Of a stretch of DNA of 64,000 bases, positions 56,222-64,000 are shown one piece after another. The translations under genes and the position numbers were made by a program. Source of the stretch: Notamacropus eugenii (taxonomy: Eukaryota > Chordata > Mammalia > Diprotodontia > Macropodidae); NCBI RefSeq assembly GCF_028372415.1, contig NC_092874.1, forward strand, positions 114,596,744 to 114,660,743. The letters run 5' to 3'. The notes below the pieces were generated by a model. The model was not told where the DNA came from and did not search any database. It saw only the letters and a program-made list of their open reading frames with translations. Each line of letters begins with the position of its first letter. Positions within the stretch are counted from its first letter, which is position 1.

Positions 56222-59041
56222 ATATCCTTCCACCGGTTTGGGAGTGGATAAAGGGGAGGACTTTTGGGAATGATTGTTTCTGTGGGCTTCCCCTGAGCCA
56301 CTCTGTACAATTTTACCTTTTGTCTTTGCGGCTGGTGTTTTTATTTTCACAGTGCTTTATCATTTTAATATGTAAAATATATTACAAGAAGAATATTGCA
56401 TCTTGTTTGGGAGGCAGCAAAATGTAATGGATAGTAATATACCTGGAATGGGGAAGACCTGGCCTCAAATGCCTCTGCCTCTTGCTAACTGTGTGAACAT
56501 GAGCAAGTTATTGGATATCTTTGAGCCTCAAGCAGCTCTCAAAATGAAGTTATTTACTACCATAGACCTCTGAAGGGTCACAGTTCTGCTGCTATGCTTC
56601 TTAAAACTTGTCAGGGTGTGACTTGTAGGAAGGATTATGGTGCTATTACTGAACAGTAGACCACGTCATCTGGATCCTAGCTTTCTTCTGTTAGTCATGG
56701 AAGCTAAAGTAGCCAAAAAGAGAAGAAATCTATTGCCTCGTTGACAGGGTTGGGGAACCTGTGGCCTTGAGGCCTCTAGGTTCTTAAGTGCTGCTCTTTG
56801 ACTGAATCCACCTTGGAGCAGAACTTGCTACTACTGAGGGCACTTAACGCTCCCAGGGACATTATTTAACCAATATATAATACCCTAGAAATATAATTTA
56901 GAAAAGAACGAGAATTAGAATTTCTTCCCTTTTAGTTAGTCTCAGCTTTTACTCTAATTCTGGCAGCAAATGGAGCTCTCTTACTGAGGTCTTTGGGAAG
57001 AAGACAGCGATTACAGGGATGTGATGAAGTGGAATTGGGTTTTTGGTTTAAATCTAGATGGCCATTTAATCGTTTTTATCTTTGAAGGTGGTTGCCTGAG
57101 ATCCATGAAGACTATGGCCTTTATTTTCTCTACTCTTGCCTTGAAATACTAGAGATAAAAGGGGAGGCTTTCTTTTGAGTTGGGACACCTGGTGAAATAC
57201 TGATAAGTTTCTAGTTACCAAATGCCACCCATTGGGTGCTGTCTCTGCCTATGGGAGGAAGCGTTTTCTTGTGAGGTTGAGATAGATGTCTCACTTGCTT
57301 TTGCCCTCATCTTTCGAGTGTTCTTTTCCTTGTTTCTGACCTTGTTTCTGTGAGTGATCTTGGAGAGGAGATATTGGTTACTTGGGTTGGGAGCAGTCAT
57401 AGCATGAACATTTGCCTATTCAAGAGACGTGCTTCTGTCAGACTATTTTGGTGATACTTTAAAGACAAGAAGCAGTTTTAGATGAAATGTGATGTTGGAA
57501 AAAGCTTTGCCTTAAAAAAAAAATTTAAGTTTATCATGGATCTAGAGCAAGGAGTGACTTCAGAGGCCATTTGACTAACCCCTTCATTTAACAGGTTGAG
57601 GAAACTGAAGGTCCAGGATTATTAAATAATGTGTCCAAAGTCACACAGCCATTAAGTACCTGAGGCAAGATTTGAACTCAGAACTTTTTGACTCTGTGTT
57701 CAGCACTTTAAATACTTAACCAAGTTGCCTTCATGTTTTGTTGATGCTTTTTAAAAAAGCAAAGCTGCCACTTTCCAGAGCTTTCATATATCCCTCCTAC
57801 CCTAATAAGACCTTCCCTTACAGCAGAGAAGTGTAATGAAACAAAAAAAAATCTACAGGCTGGCCATGTCTGATTATGTATGCCTCGTTGCACACCTGTA
57901 ATCCACCCCCTCTCCACTGAGAGGAGGGAAGTGTGCTTCACTGGAAGTGTTATAGATGTGAGTACACTTGACGTCTCTGCACTGAGGAGAGTTCTGTTGT
58001 GTTTCTTTTTATTTGTCTGCTGTCTGTCATTGTTGTTTTTCTTTATGTTATTGGCATCTATTTTGTCCTCCTTGTTTTGCCTGTTTAAACTGTGTTTTCT
58101 CTATTTTAACGGAGGCTGTTAGGTTTTGGGATGTTAGTAAGGACCCTTTGTCCCAAAGTGTGAATGCATGTGGATATCTGGGTGACGGTACAAGCTCATG
58201 AACACTTTGTCATGCAGTATTGTAAATCTTACCCTGTAGAGTAAGGCTATCCATGTTCAGCTTGAAAAGACGGAAGCAAATGGGTGATCTTTTTCCCTCA
58301 TTTGATAGATTTTCACATTTCTCAGCAGACCAACTGGCCACATGCCTGCTGAGTCACAAGACTCCAAGATCTCATCTAGTCAACTGCCTATTGTTAGCTG
58401 GCTAAGACCTGACTTTGTTATATGTAGTTACTACTTTAAAAAAAAAATATCTGGCCTGGGACCTGCAAATTTGTTTAAAAAAAAAGGATCACTGTAAAAC
58501 AAATCCAAATGTAAAAAAGTAAAAATTTCTGTCATTTGATAGAAATCTTAAACTTGGCTTTTTAACATCTGTATTTGCTGGCCCGGTAAACTTTTACATG
58601 CTCCTAAGCAGTGTTCTGATGGAAATTAGACTAGTCATAAAGTATTAATATTAATAATAACAACTGACATTGATACAGTGTGTTACAGTTTACAAATAGC
58701 TTTGCATTCATTATCTCATTTGATCTTCATCTGATGAATTGTAGGTAGTATAAATATCCCCATTTTGCAGATGAAGAAACTCGAGCTCAGAGAGGGGAGT
58801 AATTTGTTTAAGGTTACACAGCTATAAAGTGGCAGAGCTGGTATTTAGACCCAGGTCTTGTAGTTCCAAGTCCAGTATTCTTTGTACCTCACCAGAGCTG
58901 CCATAGTCCAGACAGTTTTATTAAACATTAAAAAAATGTGCTCTGTGTCATTTACTTCACTAAACATCTGTAATGTGCCAGAGAGAGTAGGAATTGCTGG
59001 CAAACGTTTTGCAGGTGGGCTTATTCTTTAACTTGGTGCAC
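56222..59041 (+). other. WDR91: U12-type AT-AC (minor spliceosome) intron of WDR91
   Basis: The intron begins ATATCCTTCC at 56222, matching the U12 5' splice-site consensus ATATCCTT. It ends in AC at 59040-59041. A branch-site match TTCTTTAAC (consensus TTCCTTAAC) lies at 59024-59032, placing the branch adenosine about 10 nt before the end, inside the 10-20 nt range of minor introns. Splicing gives the split codon C|CA and restores the human reading MPVPVILNF. Old SINEs lie inside: THER1 at about 56408-56575 (plus) and 57535-57735 (minus), MIR at 58655-58890 (minus). Nothing else was recognised in the roughly 2.8 kb. Confidence 0.93.
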
Positions 59042-59124
59042 CAGTGCCAGTAATCCTGAACTTTGAGGCTGAGTGTCAGAGAACTTCTCAGGTACAAGAG
59101 GAAAATGAAGTCCTGCGTCAGAAG
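59042..59124 (+). CDS. WDR91: WDR91 exon 4 (start of coiled coil)
   Basis: This 83-bp exon sits between an AC-ended minor intron and donor AAG|GTTTGT. After completing Pro it encodes [20 protein letters not shown] then NEVLRQK. Human WDR91 reads [27 protein letters not shown]. The exon starts the coiled coil that continues in exon 5. It is too short to stand out as an open frame. Confidence 0.95.
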
Positions 59125-61008
59125 GTTTGTTCTGCTTTGTTCTGCTCAGCTTCACTCCTTTGAGAGCACTTCCTTCTGCTTTCTGGGCATGTGATGAGGT
59201 AGCAGCAGTGACCACAAGCAGCAGGGAAGGAGGGCCTCCTGGCCTGTTGTCGGGGGAGCTTAGCCACATCAGTATTTGCAGAGTCTGAGGCCTCTACTTT
59301 TTGAGAACCAGAGACCATTTCAATATTTTTGTTTTCTGGGTAGCATAAATTTGGATTGTTTGCAGCTATGGAAATGACTTCTAGGTGGCTCTTTGGCTTT
59401 TGGTTTCTTCAACTCAGTCTAATATCCAGAGTTGGATCATAGGTGTCCCACAGTCTGAATAGTTTGAGGAGTTCCCTTTCATGCCTGAAATGAGCAAATG
59501 AAGACTAAGGGCAGACTTTAAAAATCTCTAGTTTTTTTGGGGAAATAGAAATTTTGTCCCAATACCTTAGGTGAAGTTACTGAAAGAAACCATTTTAGTT
59601 TTTTGACTTAAAAACTTACCCAACAAAGTGATCTTTACAAGGTCTTCCCCATTTTCAGTGCTAATTTTTCTGGACAAAAAGTACTGAGGAATGGGATGGG
59701 TCTGTCTGGTACAGCAGAGAATAAATTGAAAAATGGGGAGAAGTTAATCATAGTTCTTGGCACTAATTGTTTTGGCATAGGTAAAAGTGAGTCTGTACAT
59801 TGTACGTTAAAGAAATAGGAGAGGGAAAAGTTTTTTTAGGAGAGAATGGGCAAGGCTATATCAAGGAGGAGGAGAAGGTGGTCTTGGTATACAAGCAATG
59901 CCTATTGCTGTTCCCAGGTGATAATTGTACTCCTACATATCTTCCATTTAGGCCTTAAAAACAAATTTATTGAGAAATAGTTGTGGATAGATGAATGAGA
60001 AAAGAACTAGGACTTTAATTGGGTAGAACACCAATATACTAACATCTGGGGCGTAAGTATCTTTCCCTTCTGAGACGTTATTATTTCCCAAGGTCCATTG
60101 GTGAGGGTTTGCCCTTCCCTCTTGCAGATCACATACCCTCCTAAGGGGACTCTTCTTGATTTGCTGATGAGCCTCTCTCCTCTTAGCTAGGCTTCTTCTT
60201 GGGGGAGGGGATGTTGTTTCACCACATTCATACTTGAAACCTGCTTCGCTTGTGAGGACCCACATGTTTGCTCTGTTGGCATAGCTTTTGAGGAACCCCT
60301 CCATGTTAATTATAACAAGAGCGGATATTTCTGTAGTACTCCGTCTGCACAGTTCTTTACATACGTTGTTTCCTTTTATTCTGTGAGATGAGTGTTCTTA
60401 TTCTCACTTTACAGCCGAGGAAGCCAAAGTGCAGAGAAGTGAGGTGACTGTCAGGGTTTCAGAACTAGGAAGCCTCTGAGGTAGATTTGAGCCCAAGACT
60501 TGCTGATGCCCATTCTAGTACTTCAGCTACTCTGTCACTTTCCCTTAATGAACATGAAGGCCTTTCCCAAATACTTACCGTTAATTCAGACTGGTGATAG
60601 TCATAGAATCTTCTTGATGGTCTTTCAGGGTTGACTTCCTTCTTCCAGTTTTGGTTTTCCCTCCAATGGGGAATATGTTTGCTACCCTTCTAGTAGTTAC
60701 AATTTTGGAATCTCATGTTTTCTGTTTGTGACTGAAACAGGAAGCCTATATTTTTCAAATAGTAAGAGGTATGATTTATATGTGGAAAAAATTCTTTAAT
60801 ACCACAGAGTAGTACCAAACATGTTCATTGACAAGACAGTACTTGTGTTGATGTGGCACGCTTACTTTTTGAGCTCTTTTTTTAGAGAAGATGTTGTGGG
60901 ATCGTGAGGTTTATAGACTTGGTAAAGACTTGGTAAAGCTAGGAAGCATCATAGATCTGAGGGAAGATCAGGTGAGAATACCTTCTAACTCACCCCATCC
61001 CTACCTAG

Positions 61009-61139
61009 CTTTTTGCATTGCAAGCAGAAATCCATCGGATGAAGAAAGAAGAGCAGCAGCTTGAGGAGGAAGAGGCAGTGGTCCAACATAAACTCCCTCA
61101 TTATGTGTCCAGTATGGACCGCCTGGGAGACTCAGAACT
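61009..61139 (+). CDS. WDR91: WDR91 exon 5 (coiled coil)
   Basis: The acceptor is CTACCTAG and the donor GAACT|GTGAGT. It encodes [43 protein letters not shown] and two bases of Leu. Human has [44 protein letters not shown]. Heptad-like L/I spacing and E/K content fit the end of a coiled coil. The preceding intron (59125-61008) holds a MIR remnant at 60335-60535 and otherwise nothing recognised. Confidence 0.95.
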
Positions 61140-61736
61140 GTGAGTTCATGTGGCATTTATTCAATTGGGGAGAACTTGGTAGTTAAGCTCTTTGTACTTT
61201 TTTCTACTTTTTACCCTATGGTATTATCTTAGTAATAACTTTGTTTCATTATTCTACCCTATGTACTTTACCTTACGTGGTTGAGAGAACTGTCCCAGAG
61301 TGTCTGTTCGGCATGTACCATCCTTCTTTCCGAGAGTGATGAGCCCAGCCTTTTGTATTCTTAGTACTGTTCTCTAATGTAGTTTGCCTGCATGTGGTTG
61401 TGAAGTTTTAGGTGAGAAAATGAGATGACACATACTTTAGTGACTTTGAGAAATAGCCAGCTAAGGCAAAGCCTTTTAGTGATGGAACTTTCTTAGTTTC
61501 TTAACACTGGAGCTCTGTAAGAAGGATAGAGAAGTGATGCTCTCATTTCAGATAAGCAGCAGATTCCATTAATACTATGAAACAACACCAGGGAAGCCAA
61601 TAGCTTGGAGCTTATTACTTAACCAAACAGCTTGAGCCCTGACAAGGAATACCTCACATGTCTCTGGTAGCTCCATGGTCCTGCTGTGCCTTCCTCCTTC
61701 AACTCCGTAACAACGTTGTGTTTCTGTTTTGACCAG

Positions 61737-61902
61737 TGTCATGGTATGTAGCCAGAGGAGTGCCTCGCTTTCTCATTCCCCCAAGATGGGGTTCTTCTCC
61801 GCCCTGTTGCCTCAGAGTAAGAAGAGTCCCTCCAGAGTATCTCCAGCTCCGGGTCCCCCTCAGGCACAGTCCTCAGTGAAAAAAGAGTTAGCTAACAATC
61901 AG
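61737..61902 (+). CDS. WDR91: WDR91 exon 6 (Ser/Pro-rich linker)
   Basis: The acceptor is TTGACCAG. The first T completes Leu (CT|T), then 55 codons [55 protein letters not shown], and donor CAG|GTGAGT. It matches the human linker MVCSQRNASLSQSPRVGFL...[11 protein letters not shown]. It is a low-complexity Ser/Pro/Gln region between the coiled coil and the WD40 repeats. The WD40 exons are not in this window. Confidence 0.95.
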
Positions 61903-62722
61903 GTGAGTGTCTAATTTCTACTTCCCAAACACATTTCTGACATCTGATGATATTTCCAAGGTACATGGTCACTTTTTTATATTTGTCTTCACGTTCTACA
62001 TTAGAGCCTGGATTTCTTTACCTTTAGGCTTTTCTTTTTTTTCTTCTTCTTGTGTCTTCTTTGATATTAGTATTTCAGGATTGGGATAAGTAGAGGAGCC
62101 AAGGGGACAGAGAGGAAAGGTGTCACATTCCTTCTCATCTCAAGTCTTTCATTCTGACAGTGAAATCAGAACTTTACCATTGATTGTTGCATGGTGTGCT
62201 TCTTAAGTTTTGGCTAACTCTTGAGATTCCCTACTGTCTTTTAAGCTGATTGAGATCAGCTTTAACTGTATGACACACAATAGTCTTTGAAATGTTCCTT
62301 CCCCTTTCTCATGTTGTAGGTAGCAGCCTGTAGTGTTTGTGACTGAGGAGTGAATTTCAAAATCTGTGATAATTTAGACATGTAAAAATCAAAGTCTTGA
62401 GGAATAAATGTTTCATCATAGCAGGCCCTAGAACTAGAGTGTTTCTCCTTCAGACAGCAAGTATTTGTGTGTAGATGACTTTTTGTCTCTCTTTTTACCC
62501 CAATCCCTCCCTCACATTGTCTCTAAAACTCTGAATGTGAAAACCAGATTCATTTCCCTCACATCAGCTTCTCTTCTTGACTGCTCTTTCCTTTTGCCTT
62601 CTCTCCATTTGGTTAGTTCTGTTTTCTGAATGTTGTCTGTCATGTTACCTCTGCCGCCTGTGTCTTTCAGGCTTCCATTGCTGGACTATATCAGTAGTCT
62701 CTGAATTGACATTCCAGTCTTT

Positions 62723-63598
62723 TAAAAAAATTTTACATTTATTTTTTGTTTGTTTTTTTGTTTTCAACATTCATTTTTATAAGATTTTGAGTTTCAAATT
62801 TCTTTCTCCCTCCCTCCTCCTTCCTTAAGATGGCATGCAGTCTGCTATAGTCTATTGCATGTACAATCAAATTAAACATATTTCCACATTAGTCATGTTG
62901 TGCAAGAAGAATCAGAACAAAAAGGAAAAAAACCACCAAAAAAAGAAAAGAAAAGAGCATGCTTCAGTCTGCATTTAGACTCCATGGTTCATGAGTAGCA
63001 TATTCCATCTTGAGTCTTTTGAAATTATTTTAGATCATTGTCTTGCTGAGAAGAGCTAAGTCTAACAGACTTGGTCACTGCATGATGTGGCTGTTATTGT
63101 GTACTATGTTCTCCTGGTTCTCACTTCACTCAGCATCAGTTCATGTAAGTCTGTCCAGGTTTTTCTGAAATTGCCTGCTCATCATTTCTTATAGCACAAT
63201 GGTATTCCATTACATTCATATACCACAACTTGTTCAGCCATTCCCCAGTTGATGGGCATCTCCTCAATTTCCAGTTCTTGACCACCACAAAAAGAGCTGC
63301 TATAAGTATTTTTGTACATGTAGGTCCTTTTCCCTTTTTTATGATCTCTTTGGGATATAGCTCTAGAAGTGGTATTGCTAGATCAAAGGGTATGCACAGT
63401 TTTATAGTACTCTGGGTATAGTTCCAAATTGCTCTCCAGAATGGTTGGAGCAGTTCACAGCTCCGTCAACAATGCATTAGTGTTTGAATTTTCCCACATC
63501 TTCTCCAACATTTATCATTTTCTTTTTTTTATCATAGGTGTGAGATCAGAATTATTTTAATTTGCATTTCTCTAATTAGTAGTGATTTGGAGCATAGT
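62723..63598 (-). mobile_element. 5'-truncated L1 3' end in WDR91 intron 6
   Basis: The same L1 family as the 46-kb copy, in the same orientation, includes antisense motifs such as CCATTCCCCAGTTGATGGGC and GATCAAAGGGTATGCACAG. A perfect 12-bp duplication ATTCCAGTCTTT flanks it at 62711-62722 and 63599-63610. No ORF2 frame remains open. Confidence 0.85.
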
Positions 63599-63610
63599 AT
63601 TCCAGTCTTT

Positions 63611-64000
63611 AGTTGTCCCTTTCCCCAATCCATTTTACTACGGCTGCTAAACTAACATTATTTCCTCACCTTTCTACTAAAAGCTGTAATGGGTTTCCAT
63701 TGTGTACTGAATTAAGTAAAAACTGCTTAACTTGGTCCTCCTTGCTCTGGCCACAGCATCACTTTTCATTACTTTCTTTTTTATACCCTATGTTCCAACC
63801 AAGGTGAACTCTGTTCTTGCCACTTTCCTGCCTTTGGGCCTTTGCTCATGCTTTTCTTTCTGCCTATAATACCTTCCTCATGCTAATCTCTGCTTTTCAA
63901 AGCCCATCTCAGACACTGCCTCCTTTATGAAGCATCCTCTGAAACTCCACTCTCTACCCTAAGGGATATAATCTTTCTCTTCTTTGAGCTTTCTTGGAAC
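63611..64000 (+). mobile_element. L2-type LINE remnant at the right edge
   Basis: AACTTGGTCCTCCTTGCTCT, TTTGGGCCTTTGCTCATGCT and CTCAGACACTGCCTCCTTTA are sense L2 text. Continues past the window. WDR91 intron 6; 61903-62710 shows no recognised feature. Confidence 0.6.

Noticed and set aside
56221-56427. Read-through WDR91 tail HILPPVWEW...
   Set aside because: Human homology ends at CM and resumes at 59042 through an AT-AC intron, so the open continuation is intronic.

Overview
This is a mammalian, almost certainly marsupial, genomic window. Marsupial-type CORE-SINEs (an almost standard element beginning GGGGCAGCTAGGTGG and ending in AAC-rich tails), THER1/MIR3 copies, L2 remnants and a marsupial-style L1 fill the introns and intergenic DNA. 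The coding content is exons of two vertebrate genes. Species cannot be fixed from the sequence alone; a Monodelphis-like marsupial is the best guess.

Layout. About 6.3-27 kb holds STRA8 on the minus strand. Five coding exons are recognisable: 20.3-20.5, 12.4, 11.8, 9.9 and 6.3-6.6 kb. The four downstream exons join with perfectly matching phases. The first one cannot yet be joined in phase to the second. The last coding exon(s) appear to lie left of base 1. A CpG-rich block with three CCAAT boxes at 26.6-27.1 kb is the best candidate for the STRA8 promoter, and a 560-bp GATA-type microsatellite abuts it. About 27.8-53 kb is intergenic: old SINEs, L2, L1 pieces, a small hAT element, microsatellites and one good RFX X-box palindrome. 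From 53.0 kb to the right edge lies the 5' half of WDR91 on the plus strand: a CpG-island promoter, then six coding exons (codons 1-297). The WD40 part lies beyond the window. The STRA8/WDR91 head-to-head order matches human 7q33, which supports both identifications.

The two genes are neighbours by synteny, not by pathway. STRA8 is the retinoic-acid-induced switch for entry into meiosis. WDR91 is an endosomal Rab7 effector.

The most notable observations are: (1) the third coding intron of WDR91 is a U12-type AT-AC intron with a near-consensus 5' splice site, branch site and AC end; (2) a full-length U6 snRNA copy is fused to a 5'-truncated L1 at 45.8-47.8 kb, with a target-site duplication that starts exactly at U6 nucleotide 1; (3) a half-LINE (HAL1-like) element carries an open ORF1 part and no ORF2; (4) there is a recent 169-bp tandem duplication and a 63-bp minisatellite; (5) a UG-repeat lies about 50 nt downstream of a STRA8 splice donor. 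I saw no operon-like, CRISPR, viral-defence or other novel multi-gene system here.
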